From: Dasyornis broadbenti
Taxonomy: Eukaryota; Chordata; Aves; Passeriformes; Dasyornithidae
Reading direction: 5' to 3'
Length of the DNA: 64,000 nt
Assembly (NCBI GenBank): GCA_013397935.1
Contig: VZRN01005893.1
Coordinates: forward strand, 186,335 to 250,334
How positions within the stretch are numbered: position 1 is the stretch's first letter; each line of letters begins with the position of its first letter. The notes below the pieces were generated by a model. That model had not been told where the DNA came from. It saw only the letters and a program-made list of their open reading frames with translations, and searched no databases. Made by a program: the position numbers and the translations under genes. Shown here one piece after another: positions 53,701 to 64,000 of this stretch.

Positions 53701-56700
53701 TTGCTTGTGTTATTTTGAACTCTTGGTTAAAAAAACCATATTCAACAAATGTATAATTAGAGACTGTCTAATGAGTTGTTCAGTCCAGTATATTCCCAGA
53801 CACAAGCAGTATTAGAATGGCTGAATAACAGTAATTATGGCTGAGTGTTGTATGGATACTGTAATTGTCTCCAAACCCAAGGATATGCAGAATTATGGGT
53901 AAACCTGAGAAATCTAGGCATGTTAAAGTATAAAAATGTGATCAAAATGCCCAAATCAGTGTACTCGTGTTTTACATTAAGAACATACAGTAGCTGTTTG
54001 ATTGTGATGTAAAGCATTTTTGTGTATGTGGTCCAGAGCAGTGTACGTGTGCCTTGGCTTTCCATGGAGTCAACCCACTGCTCCTGGCTGTGTCTGTGCA
54101 GCTGAGGGCAGGCAATGGTGTGCAGCCGCTGTCTTGGCCACGCTGCCTCACTGTTGGTGTCCCCAGGTCAGCTTTGGCCACTAATCAGCCCTGGATGAGA
54201 TGATTCCTGTGCGCTGTCAGAGAGGGAACATGCCTGAGTCTACTCCCCAGTGGCAGCATGGACAAAGCTGCTCTGCCATTTCCTGCCCTCTTTTTCATGG
54301 TAGTGGTCTACCATTTGGAAAGGCTGCGGTCCTTTGTGTAAACCACTGTTGCCCTCATACCTTGCGTTAGTGTGTGAAACTCTCAGTTTCTTGCTGCAGA
54401 CCTGTGGCTGCTGGCGTGGCACAACCTTCATGTTTTGGGACCTTTTAGCTGTGACCTGAAAGCAGAGTGTAAATAATGGCTGGCTGAAGTTGCAAGAGCA
54501 CTGCCTAAGAGCCAGGGGAGACCCAGAGCTGGGTCTATGTTGTGGATGCAGGCAGGCTGTGCTGCTTGGCTTTGGCAAAAGAACTGACCCTGTTCGTGCT
54601 GTCTTTGGTTTATTGGTTGCTGTAGCTTTAGCATTCAGATTATAATAGGACTTGTCAGTAAAGTAAAAAGATGTTTTGTATGCATCTGCTGTGGGAATTG
54701 GTGTCTTTCCTTGAGATTTCATGGTTTACTTTGGTTTTTGAGAAATTTTCATGCTTATAAGACTTGGGTAGCTACTGAACATCGAAGATCCCGCATTCTG
54801 CTGTGTGCTTAAAGGCTCTCTGTTACCTGCCACCTCCTGTACTTCTGGTCAGTGCATTTGTTAGCATAGTTAAAGATCTCATCCTGACTCCATGCTGTTA
54901 CAGAGGGAAGCAGAGGAACTTGAGAAGCCTCCTCTGCTTGCTCATATTCTGGCGGGGAAGAAAAATTGTATCTCCTGTGGCCTTATCAGGTGGCTGCCAC
55001 TCCTCTGTTAAGATGCTGCTAGGCTTTTGGGTTGCCTTGTAGTATCAGAGAGTTGAATTCTGTTGGCTTTCTTGAGGATGTCATTCTATCAGTAGATTTG
55101 TTGCTGTGGGTGAAGTGCATTTGTGCATTTTTGTGTGTACACAGAAAGCTTTGGAAATTTGATGGTACATACATAAAGTTTTGTACTTATCTAGACTTTG
55201 CATTTACTGTATTCCTAACTTCTCCTTGTGCTGTCAGCCACTGTGGAGATTTGTAGATAATGTGGAAGATGAAAGATTGCTGGTCTACAGATCTGAAGAT
55301 ATCAAAGATTTCTCAAGATTGCAGTCCCCCAAAGTGTGTGGTTATTTAAAGCTGAATGAAGATGAACTGTTGCCAAAAGGACTGGAAGACAGGAAACAAA
55401 ATGAAGGTGAGTGTCCAAACCTTGAGAGAGCAGCATCTTTGAAATGAATTAGCTCTTTAAATTCACTGTCAGGGTGGGGGTAAGTAGCACTCCTCATGCC
55501 TATTAAAATAATTTCGTACTTCTGGGCACTGTGCACCAGGACCTGTTTGGCCTCTATGGTCACTCAAGGAATCCATCTTGAGCTATGATGGAGTTTTGAG
55601 AGTTTTTGGTCGCTCTTTCCTCTGTCCTTTGCTGTGTCAGCGGAAGTTGTGGTAATGACTAGGAACAGGAGGAGGAGAGGTTATATGGCTGTGGTGATGA
55701 CCATAAAAGCTTTATAGGTAAATCTGATTAATACCTTCGTTTCACTGCTTACAGTAAGTTTGAGGACTGTTATGAAGAAAATATTTAAGAATAGCTATTA
55801 AATAAAAAAATAAAGCCCCAAACTAAACATCCCCATTCTCTTCCCAGAAGCCCACTCACATTAGTGTCTTAAATAAGGACAACAGACTCAGCAGTGGTAG
55901 TAGAATTGAGTGTTTATTTTACTTGAAATACTTTAGCAAGCACCCATCGGAAGAAAAGAGCCATTCCAGAGAACTCCAAAAACACGTGCAAGATGTTGGT
56001 AGTGGCAGACCACCGTTTTTTCAAGTACATGGGCCGTGGAGAAGAGAGCACCACTATAAACTATTTGGTAAGTAAATGTACCCTGTTCAAATTTGCTGGA
56101 GTAGATGCAGGAAGACATAGTGATTCAATAGTTAAAACAACATACAGCTTTATATTACTTTTGTACGCACAGCTTTTACCCGGGAAAATGCTAAATCATA
56201 CTTTAAAAATATTTTACAATTAAAATAATGTCGTTCAGTAGTCTTCAAATTTCACTTATTAGCAAATTGCTTTCTTTCATATACTTCTGTTGGCTGTGCC
56301 GTTTTCTGCCCATGAACTCTTTCCCCAGTCAGAGCTCTAGAGTCCCCTGGATTTTGAAGTCCACTCCAAATGATTTGAGCATCTTTAAAGTTGTAGCATG
56401 TTTAATGAGCGGTTAAAGCATCTCATAGATCTGATTTTTCCAGATTCTTTCAGGATTCTCTGTCCAAAACAATAAAATTAGAAGCAGGCTCAGTAAACAA
56501 TTTGTATGCTTGTATATGAGTGTTATGGGTTAACCCAGCCAGTTGCTCAGCCTCAGACAACCACTTACTCTCTCCTTAGAGAGGGGATGAGGAGAGAATC
56601 AGAAGGGTAAAGATGAGACAACTTGTAGGTTAAGATAGAAACAGTTTAATTCCCTTGTTTTGCTTTGCTTTGCAGGAAAGCAAAACAAGGGAATTAATTC

Positions 56701-59700
56701 ACTGCTTCCCATCAGCAGGCAGGTGTTCAGCCATCCTCAGGAAAGCAGGGCTCCATTGTTTGTGCCAGTTACCAAGTGACCCAGCCAAAACACTGGGGTT
56801 GTCTGTCTGACAGGTTTTTGTGAACTAGAACAAGGCCTTCCCACAGCCTTTCGGCAGAACTGGAGAGTATAGGGGTTTGGGGCCTGGAGACAAAACCAAG
56901 TGAAAAGAGGTCTGGAGGCCTATTGCTTGTCAAAAGTCTCTTTCTGAGCTTGACTCTTTGAAATGCTAATCACTCTGTTCCACTTTTGCTGGCTTTTTGA
57001 CCTTTCTGTCCCCAGAAATGTGTTTACATTCTCCAGGTAAGGGGGCCTCATTTGGTGTGTTTGCAGAGGTGCTCTTATCTCAGCATCTGACATGTGCTGA
57101 GGCTGACCCCTGTTATGTTTCCTGGGTAGATGGGTACTGTTAACAACACAGTGACTGGAAAACTAAAGCATAAACTACTATTGAGTGGCTCTGAATGTTA
57201 CTTCTCATTCTCAGCAAGTTTGGTGGTTTATATTTAGTAAAAGGTGTTTTTTAAAGAGAACAGCTTGAAAAGGGAGGTATTGATTGTGAGCACTGACAGG
57301 AGACGTTCTGGAACCTTGTGCTTGAACCATAATGAGGTAAATAATAGGTTTTTGGCTGGGTGAGGGAAGCAAGCCTAGGTGGTCAGTTAAACTAGTTAAG
57401 CACTGTGCTAAAACGAAGTAGGAAAAACCTCTCCTACCTCTGCCCTTCCCCTCAAAGAAATCTGGAAAATTAGAGTTTGAACAAAGTGTTTCCCGAAATG
57501 TCTTGTTCTTAATATTATTGCTTTTCCACTGCACAAAAAAGTGATAAATGGAAAAGTTTGTGCTACTTTTTTATGGTAGAAAGTTTTCAAGTATACTGGA
57601 TAATACTGATCCAAAACCAACAGTACTTGGATGCAGGGAGTTTGTCTGTTACCTTATATGAGATTCAATTTTAATTCAAGTGACTGGTTTGCAAGTGTGT
57701 TGCAGTTTCTGTTTCACTGTATGAAAACTCAACTGAGTAACTTGTTTTTCTCTTCTGCACAGATTGAATTGATAGACAGAGTAGACGACATCTACCGAAA
57801 CACTTCCTGGGATGATGGAACCTTCAATGGGTACGGCATACAGATAGAGCAGGTATTCACTGGACTCTGCAGAGGGCTTCCAAGCTAAAGGAGTATGGTT
57901 TAGATAACAGGGTTTCTGATTATTCTGTTTGGGTTAGAGCTAAAATAATAAAATCCTACATTATTGACTTCAGCCAGGAGCACCCTGTAATAGCATCTTG
58001 CCAGTGGCAGCATTAATGATCTAACACATGATACCCATTTCAGTTCCTTGCAGTGTTTGAGATGTGAATTTTCAGGGAGAATATTTCCATACTTATTCTT
58101 AATTCAAAAGTGGGTTTTTTTCCTGAATATAAGCAAGTCTGTTTTTGTCAGACATACTCTTGCATTTATTTCATACTTCAGTCTGTGGCTACTGCTTGGC
58201 TTACAAAGCCTGAGTTGGCTTGAAACACAGGGGAAAACACACAAATCTTGCCTGAAGAGCTTTAAGGACTCCATTAGACATCATGGTAGTGTAGAGGCTG
58301 GTATATGGACACATGGAATGTAGTGACTTCAATTTCTATGACGGTATCTCAAAGTTAATGCACAGAAATCTGGAAAAGGGTATTAAAACCAGGAGGAATC
58401 CATCAGCTCAGTGTACTGCAAGAGCTGTGATGTAGGACATGGAGGCTCATGGTACAAGCCAGCTGCCCTTTTGCTGGGAAAAAAACGTGCAAGAACAAGG
58501 AAGGAGTGTCAATAGGGCAGGGAGGAGGTAGAGAACATGATGAACTAATTCTGAGTTACTGGGAAAGTACCAGTAAGTGAAAAACACGTTTTGGTTATCT
58601 AGAACTCTGAAGTGATTTGGGGTCCTTTATACTGGTTGAATTTGTTTTTCTAAGAAAATCTGTTATTTTGTTTGTTAGAACAAATTTTGTTCTAACAAAA
58701 TCTGTTTCTCTGTATTTGTTTTTCTTGGAGCTTTTTTAAAAGTAAAAGGCATCTCAAAGGAGAATTTTACAGTGAAAACTTCTGATGTTATTCTGTAAAA
58801 TGGTTACTTATGATGTAGTTACTAACGATTTAGTTGGTGTATTTAACTAGCAGAGGTTGGAAAGTTAATATTCGAGTCATGCTGAGTCTGAATTTTTCTC
58901 CTTAAAAATCTACTGAGATGTTTAAAATTACATCAAAACCTTTTCTATAGCTGTAAAATTGACCAAAATTCCTCTTCATTATTGTTGCCCTTTTTGAAAT
59001 GTAGATTATCATCCATAATGAGCCAAATCCTGTAAAACCTGGAGAAAAGCATTACAATATGGCAAGAAGTTACCCAGATGATAAGAAAGATGCTTGGGAT
59101 GTGAAAATGCTGCTAGAGGTAGGTTGTAACCCTTGAAAAATCATGGCCCTTACAGAGAATTACTCAGTTGTATGGCTGCTCTGTAGTAATGGGTGAAAGT
59201 CCACTGCTCCCTCCGTGTGACGTGTAAATGTCACACACAGTCAAACCAGCTGCTGTGCCCTGTAGCCCGTGGTAAAGGGCTCTCTTGCATAATTACAGAG
59301 CAGACATCAATTAGTCTTATTAATGTGGTCTTAGTCAGAAAGGCAGTCCTGCTATGTCTGGCCCTGAGACTGGCTGCCTTGTGACCTTCATCAAGTTATT
59401 GTACTTGGCTTTTCCCTTCCTGTGAAAAGGGAAAATGAATTGACAAGTTATGTAAATGAACGTGTACAGCATACTTGGGCATTAAATTAATTTCCTGCAG
59501 CTCTGTATGACAGTTAAACAGCTGCTGTTTTCTGACTTAACTAGATTTGGGGGTACTTGTCTGGCACATTAGACAAATGTTCTTATCTGTAGACTTCTAA
59601 CATGCACTGTAAACTGTCTAACAGAGATTTGACTTTTTTTTTTCTTTTAAGCAATTTAGCTTTGATATTGCTGAGAAAGCAGCTCATGTGTGCCTTGCTC

Positions 59701-62700
59701 ATCTCTTCACGTATCAAGATTTTGACATGGGAACACTTGGACTGGCTTATGTTGGCTCTCCTAGACCTAACAGCCACGGTGGCATTTGTCCCAAAGGCAA
59801 GGCTTCTTTTTCTTCTGTCCCAGTTGTGGGTTGGAAGCTAGTTTTTGTTATTTGTGTTTAATCCTTTTCTCCAACTTTTGTGGAGTATGTTGGGTTATTT
59901 GCATGGATTCTAGTAGTTGGTTTTTTTACATAGAAGGGATGGGCATTTTTTTGGCTGGACCTGGAAAAAGAGGGAAGGATAAAAGTCACTAAACAAAGTC
60001 ACTAAGCTATGTGGCGTGAACATGCTATATAGAAAAAACTCTGTTCTAAGGGCTTCTTTGTGTGGGTGCATCCTGCAGTGGTTCTGGAATGGCAGATGCT
60101 GTTGTCTTGGAAGTTTCTGCTGTTTTTGCCTTTACTGCAATACATGAGCTGTTGGAGCTCTGCTTGAATGATTCCCAGCTCCAAAAACTGGCAAGAGGCA
60201 GAGTATCACTAGTGAGCCTGTGAGAACAATAAAGCTGTTCATTTCCCTAGACAAGGATCACTCTCTCCCTAAAAGTACCCTGAAACCCAAGAAAAATGTT
60301 TCTCAATTTTAATTTGTTTATTTCTCACTTCTGTAGCTTATTACAGTCAAATTGCAAAGAAGGATATCTATCTGAACAGTGGCTTGACCAGCACCAAGAA
60401 CTATGGGAAGACCATCCTCACAAAGGTAGGAGAGTATCCTCTTTGTATGTTGTGTGCTGGTTATGTGTGCCATGGGACTGTGACAAGCTTTTGTGCTCTC
60501 TCAGAAGAGAGCTGCTGGCTTTCCATTTGAGTCAGATCTCTGGGGGACAAGGATATAGGTCACAAAACAAAAATCATCTATTTTGTTGTAGCTGACAAGG
60601 AGCTACAGGACTGAATGAATATAACCTTCTTCAGGACTGAATGAAGATTGAATTCACTGTGAGACAGGAATGAGGAAGCAGCTAGTGTCTCATAGGAGCT
60701 GTAGTTTTCTAGATATAAACAGGATTTTGATGTCTAAAGATGAATTTAAATGTACTTTGCTTTAACAAAAAATCCTCAAACAACAAAACTCTTAACAAAA
60801 CAAACCCTCAAACAGAACAAGCGGACAAAGTAGGAGGTTTAGTTTGAGCCTTCTCATGAAATTCCTCCATCTCATTTTTGAGTGTCCTGAGTAACTAGTG
60901 CAAACTAAGCTTAATGTAAGTTGATGCTTTCTGGACTTTTTTCTGTACGTTATGAGATAGTAAATACACAAAGGCCTGAATATGAGCTTTGTCTCACTTG
61001 TAAAGACACCACAGCAATGCTTATGTCTGCATCTATTAAATCTTTGCAGTTGGGAATATTTCGCTTTAGCTGACTTTTGCTGTCTTCTCAGCTGTGCTTT
61101 TCTGTAGTGTGATTATAGTAGGAATTTATAATTGATGTGTGGGCTAAAACTTGTCACAGAAACTGTCAAGAAGATGGGAAAAAAAGACAGTAAAGCTTTG
61201 TGTTAGAGGGATGTTGGCAGAGAGCTCTAGCTGTTGCCATGCTATTTGCATTTGTTGTTCAATCTCTAGACTGGAATTCTGCCTTGGATTACAAAGGAAG
61301 TTGAATTTTCCGTCTCCCCAGTGGCAGGCAGGCTCAAGGCTTGGGATGATGGTTCACAGTGGTTTCACAGGGAAAGTGCTGCATGGTGTCCACTTCCGTT
61401 TAAAAAAACAACCTTCTTAAAATTCTTCTCCAAATGAAACACAGTGAAGCACAGGAGGGATGCCCAGGCAGCTCTCCTGTCTCTGGCTCCCACATTAGCC
61501 ATGCTTAGGCACGGACCAGGGCAGCTCATGGCAGTGCTTGGTCTTCCCTGTGCCCACACAGCAGCTGCAGTGATGGTTCCTCTCCAGATCTGCCTGGTCT
61601 CCTTGTGGTTACCTTTATTTCTCTGTGAGTTTAATTTGTGGTTGTCACCTTGTGAGCTTGACACCATCTGCTGGGGAAGGCGCCGTGGGAGGTGTGCAGC
61701 GAGCAGAGCCGGTTTGGGATCATCAGCACAGGCAGGCCTGTCTTGCATAAACGATGTTGGAAATCCATCCCTGTTGGGCCACAATTGTAGGTGTCTTTCC
61801 TAGAAATCATGCAATAGCAGAGTTTATTCAGCACTCCTAATGTCATCATTCATGTAGAAGAAATAATTCTAATGGCAAGATATGTTAAACAAGAGATTGA
61901 CTAATCGTAGTTGCTGGCATTTGTTTGGATTGGATTTTGTTTCAACTTTTTATGCCTTCCAGCTACTTAAAAGCAAATTTTAATATTTTAGGCATCTGCA
62001 TTGCCTTGAAAGCAAGCTTGAATTGGTATTCTAGGATAACATTTTGCCTTTAACAGTGATTTAATGTTCAAATCTAGTCCTTGAACTTGACTTTGAAAAG
62101 GATCACAATTTAATTTACCTTCATTTCTCCACTCTAAAAGCAGAAAAATGTTCATAGGAAATTCCTTACCATCTTGGTGTATCTTAATATTGCTGGTGGC
62201 CTGGAAGTAGCTGGGATCTTCTGTCCTTTACTGCTCAGACTAATTTTTTTCAACATTGTTTTTTTCATGTTCAAAAAAGGAGGCTGACCTGGTTACAACA
62301 CACGAACTTGGACATAACTTTGGAGCAGAGCATGATCCTGACAGTCTGCCAGAATGTGCCCCCACTGAAGACCAGGGTGGGAAATATGTCATGTATCCTA
62401 TTGCTGTCAGTGGGGATCATGAAAACAACAAGGTATGGCTGTTTAGTTTTCCACCAACACAAAAGTATCTGCTATGGTCAGTGACCCTTTGCATGGCAAA
62501 TCTATTTAGTTAATGATTCCTGTAGTTTGAAACCACCAGACTGTAATGGATTAGCCATAAGAAAACATTTGCATGCAGTTGGGTTCTCTGCAAGATAAGC
62601 TCATCTTTGGAATCTCGGTTTCACTGGAGTTCATAGTATATCAAGGTGCATTTTAATTAGTTGTTTGTAATTAGCTGTGGTCATATGCTGAGCACAAGCA

Positions 62701-63461
62701 AGTCATCAGCAAGAGTCCAATCCAGGACCTTCAGTACCACACAGCGTTGGGGTGGTCCATAGCTGCTGTTGGAGAGGGCTACCAGGCACCACAGCCATGG
62801 TGGAAGCTTGGCCAGGCAGTGTGGAGTTGGCCTTGTGCGTGTTCTACAGATGAGAAACCCAGATTATCAGGGCATGATTGGTCTGAAGTCTCGGCTGACC
62901 TGTGTGTGGTTTGTGCCTGGCCCCGCTGCCCAGAGGCAGCGCAGTCTGTGCCTGTTGCTGCAGCTTCACATCCCATCCTGGGGCCAGTGAAGCCCTGAAG
63001 CTGTGGGAGAGCTGGAGCTGTCTCTGAGCCAGACTGCACTGGGGAGTCCCTGCAGTGTGTAGCAGTGTCCATTAGAGACCCAACTCTTACTTTCCCATCT
63101 TAAAATTTTTCCAACGTATCAAACTGACAGTATAGAGGGAATAATTGCTTTCTGGAATACCAGAACTCAGAGGCATAGGGAGGCTGTGGCTATCTTAGAT
63201 GCCAGTTTTTGACAGAAAGGTACACTTCTCAGTGCTGCACTTTTCCCCTGTGACTCTGCAGATGTTCTCAAGCTGCAGCAAAAAATCCATCCATAGGACC
63301 ATAGAGATCAAGGCCCAGGAATGCTTCAAAGAGCGCAACAACAAAGTATGTGGGAACTCCAGAGTGGATGAAGGAGAGGAATGTGATCCTGGCCTCTTGT
63401 ACCAACTGGCTGATCCCTGCTGCTCTGCAGACTGTAAACTGAAAGATGGTGCCAAGTGCAG
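38479..63461 (+). CDS. ADAM17: ADAM17/TACE metalloprotease, exons 1-12 (partial)
   Basis: Seen: twelve exons join without a frame break into 514 codons plus 2 bases. In order: signal peptide (MRLRLWLVPALVLLW), prodomain with PKVCGYL cysteine switch (C185), upstream KKR (56-58), furin site RKKR (212-215), reprolysin-type catalytic domain with HELGHNFGAEH (H405, E406, H409, H415, same numbers as human) and Met-turn M435, then the beginning of the disintegrin domain (VCGNSRVDEGEECDPG). Known: type I membrane sheddase that cleaves TNF, TGF-alpha, other EGFR ligands, L-selectin and Notch; matured by furin in the secretory pathway. Membrane-proximal, transmembrane and cytoplasmic exons lie past the right edge. 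Start chosen: the ATG at 38479 has A at -3 and opens a signal peptide; no in-frame ATG precedes it in the CpG island. Eleven of the coding exons are bounded by GT donors; one donor is GC. Confidence 0.97.
38876..39030 (-). repeat. CR1 LINE 3' fragment in ADAM17 intron 1
   Basis: Reads 'cacagaataggtcgggtagg', 'ggatcatctggtccagtctc', 'gattgcatccgggcggttct' and 'cagtgagggagactgccc': the complement of a CR1 3' end, of the same subfamily as the copy at 35705. Confidence 0.8.
41697..41776. repeat. T/G-rich low-complexity tract, (TTTG)n-like
   Basis: Roughly 80 bases of T and G with repeated 'tttg' and 'ttttg' units in ADAM17 intron 1. A similar shorter tract lies at 51076-51118 in intron 2. Confidence 0.85.
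50472..50604 (+). CDS. ADAM17: ADAM17 exon 2 (prodomain)
   Basis: 133 bases after 'ttggtcttccag', before 'gtaatt'. Encodes MLSDYDILSQSSIQQHS, then KKRDLQPETHVERLLSF. K56-K57-R58 corresponds to the upstream proprotein-convertase site of mammalian ADAM17. Confidence 0.95.
52099..52232 (+). CDS. ADAM17: ADAM17 exon 3 (prodomain)
   Basis: 134 bases between 'ttcttttacag' and 'gttagt'. Encodes HFKLYLTATADHFSEKF through QWQDFFTGHVV, matching the conserved prodomain core. The donor GTTAGT is a little unusual but canonical in its first two bases. Confidence 0.95.
53142..53230 (+). CDS. ADAM17: ADAM17 exon 4 (prodomain)
   Basis: 89 bases, acceptor 'gtgttaaag', donor 'gtacgc'. Encodes GEHNSKVVAHIGDEDFTV then RINTDGEEYNIE. 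The acceptor has a weak pyrimidine tract, but frame and homology fix it. Confidence 0.95.
55238..55406 (+). CDS. ADAM17: ADAM17 exon 5 (cysteine switch)
   Basis: 169 bases between 'ttgtgctgtcag' and 'gtgagt'. Encodes PLWRFVDNVEDERLLVY and the SRLQSPKVCGYLKL segment; C185 is the cysteine that ligates the active-site zinc in the zymogen. Confidence 0.96.
55937..56067 (+). CDS. ADAM17: ADAM17 exon 6 (furin site, catalytic start)
   Basis: 131 bases between 'atactttag' and 'gtaagt'. Encodes STHRKKRAIPENSKNTCK, whose RKKR (212-215) is the maturation site where human has RVKR, then MLVVADHRFFKYMGRGEES, the start of the metalloprotease domain. Confidence 0.95.
56521..56800 (-). mobile_element. Avian LTR fragment in ADAM17 intron 6
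   Basis: Starts 'gttatgggttaacccagcc' and continues through 'ggggatgaggagagaatcag', 'aagggtaaagatgagac', 'gaattaattcactgcttccc', 'atcagcaggcaggtgttcag' and 'gacccagccaaaaca', a layout I recall for ERVL-type LTRs in birds, apparently reversed and internally shortened. No internal retroviral sequence. Contains a 21-bp inverted repeat. The right border is uncertain. Confidence 0.6.
56646..56697. repeat. Perfect 21-bp inverted repeat
   Basis: Arms 56646-56666 and 56677-56697 are exact complements (outer ends TTAATTCCC and GGGAATTAA) around a 10-base spacer. They lie inside the LTR fragment. Confidence 0.95.
57763..57852 (+). CDS. ADAM17: ADAM17 exon 7 (catalytic domain)
   Basis: 90 bases, phase 0 both ends, acceptor 'cttctgcacag', donor 'gtattc'. 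Encodes IELIDRVDDIYRNTSWDD and GYGIQIEQ. Confidence 0.96.
58671..58699. repeat. 13-bp inverted repeat, 3-base loop
   Basis: TTTGTTAGAACAA at 58671-58683 and its exact complement at 58687-58699 around 'att', in ADAM17 intron 7. The sequence 'aaaatctgtt' is directly repeated at 58655 and 58697. Confidence 0.9.
59005..59118 (+). CDS. ADAM17: ADAM17 exon 8 (catalytic domain)
   Basis: 114 bases, phase 0 both ends, acceptor 'gaaatgtag', donor 'gtaggt'. Encodes KPGEKHYNMARSYPDDKK and DAWDVKMLLE. Confidence 0.96.
59652..59796 (+). CDS. ADAM17: ADAM17 exon 9 (catalytic domain), GC donor
   Basis: 145 bases after 'ttcttttaag'. Encodes QFSFDIAEKAAHVCLAHLF and DFDMGTLGLAYVGSPR, ending HGGICPK plus one base. 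The downstream intron starts with GC: 'ccaaag|gcaagg'. No GT in the required phase lies nearby, and exon 10 continues exactly at AYYS. Confidence 0.93.
60337..60425 (+). CDS. ADAM17: ADAM17 exon 10 (catalytic domain)
   Basis: 89 bases between 'tcacttctgtag' and 'gtagga'. Encodes YYSQIAKKDIYLNSGLTS then TKNYGKTILTK. Confidence 0.96.
62280..62432 (+). CDS. ADAM17: ADAM17 exon 11 (zinc site)
   Basis: 153 bases, 51 codons, acceptor 'ttcaaaaaag', donor 'gtatgg'. Contains VTTHELGHNFGAEHDPD (zinc ligands H405, H409, H415; catalytic E406) and the Met-turn YVMYPIAVSG. Confidence 0.97.
63262..63461 (+). CDS. ADAM17: ADAM17 exon 12 (end of protease, disintegrin start)
   Basis: 200 bases, acceptor 'ctgtgactctgcag', donor 'gtaagg'. 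Encodes MFSSCSKKSIHRTIEIK, then KVCGNSRVDEGEECDPG and the first disintegrin cysteines (PCCSADCKLKDGAKC). Ends in phase 2; exon 13 is outside the window. Confidence 0.96.
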
Positions 63462-64000
63462 GTAAGGGGAAATGAGCTGCAACTTCTCTTTACACAGGAG
63501 AGAATGATGTGCTGGACTGAAAACTCCTAAAGCCACCTGCAGCGTCACAGGCCTCTTTCCTGGCTTTAAGGCTAAATGTGTGAACTCACAACAGTAAAAG
63601 ATTTCTTGAAAGGCTTCTGTGTGCATACATTAATTTTTATAGCATTCCGTTTTCCTGGGAAGTGTCAAGAGCCACAGGCTTGAAAATTATTATTGCATTG
63701 CCATTGTTATTGTTACCATTATTATTAGGCAAACTTAGGCAATCAAAAAGCATTAAAAATTTCCTGTGCAAACTTCCTGTGCAAATGCAATTTTTGTTTA
63801 TATTGGAAGGTGGCTTTTTACACTGGTACATACTGGTATTTCCAGACTGCTGCAAAATATGTTTGAGCAGACAACACAGTGACTCCTCTAAATGACTCCC
63901 CTTTCTGTTGTTGCTTTTTGGGGTGTTAATGGCCCTGTTGCAATGCAGTGTCCTATCTGTTTCTTTATAGTTCAGCTCTACACCATGTAACATTAGAGAG
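63462..64000 (+). other. ADAM17: ADAM17 intron 12 (partial)
   Basis: Intronic sequence to the end of the window. An ATT-rich microsatellite-like patch lies near 63688-63728. No further exon is visible. Confidence 0.85.

Larger units (their letters stand above)
50605..63261 (+). other. ADAM17: ADAM17 introns 2-11
   Basis: Introns at 50605-52098, 52233-53141, 53231-55237, 55407-55936, 56068-57762, 57853-59004, 59119-59651, 59797-60336, 60426-62279 and 62433-63261. All are GT-AG except 59797-60336, which is GC-AG. Apart from the LTR fragment in the sixth intron and the inverted repeats noted separately, I see only unique sequence. Confidence 0.85.

Noticed and set aside
1..64000. CRISPR arrays, operons, tRNA or rRNA genes
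   Set aside because: None seen; the sequence is vertebrate nuclear DNA and no RNA gene was recognised by eye.

Overview
This is nuclear DNA from a vertebrate, most likely a bird. Introns are AT-rich and fairly short, the recognisable interspersed repeats are CR1 LINE pieces of avian type (oligo-'GAATCATAGA'-like ends, 'GGAAGGGACC' block), and there are solo-LTR-like segments resembling avian ERVL-type LTRs. Two conserved genes lie head-to-tail on the + strand in the order known from human 2p25.1 (read on its minus strand) and from other tetrapods: YWHAQ, then ADAM17.

Layout. Positions 1-8780 are the large YWHAQ intron that follows the first coding exon, which lies outside the window. The last four coding exons of YWHAQ (14-3-3 theta, residues 99-245) lie between 8781 and 13109, followed by a roughly 1 kb 3'UTR with two AATAAA signals. 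Positions 14.1-38.2 kb are intergenic: unique AT-rich sequence, then several CR1 copies, an LTR-like element interrupted by a 231-base assembly gap (36253-36483), and a CR1 ending right against the ADAM17 CpG island. From 38.3 kb on is ADAM17 (TACE). Twelve coding exons (1-12) are resolved, covering signal peptide, prodomain with cysteine switch, furin site, the complete zinc metalloprotease domain and the start of the disintegrin domain. The remaining exons are past the right edge.

The proteins work in separate pathways. 14-3-3 theta is a cytosolic phosphoserine/threonine adaptor. ADAM17 is a membrane sheddase for TNF, EGFR ligands and Notch. Their adjacency is ancestral synteny, not an operon.

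The main item for a second look is a set of minus-strand, exon-like blocks between the two genes (about 17.1-34.7 kb). Several have good splice signals and compatible phases, but I do not recognise the product and chance is not excluded. Other points: a GC-AG intron in ADAM17, a strong-context upstream ATG inside a YY1-type motif at the ADAM17 promoter, and a perfect 21-bp inverted repeat inside an LTR fragment.
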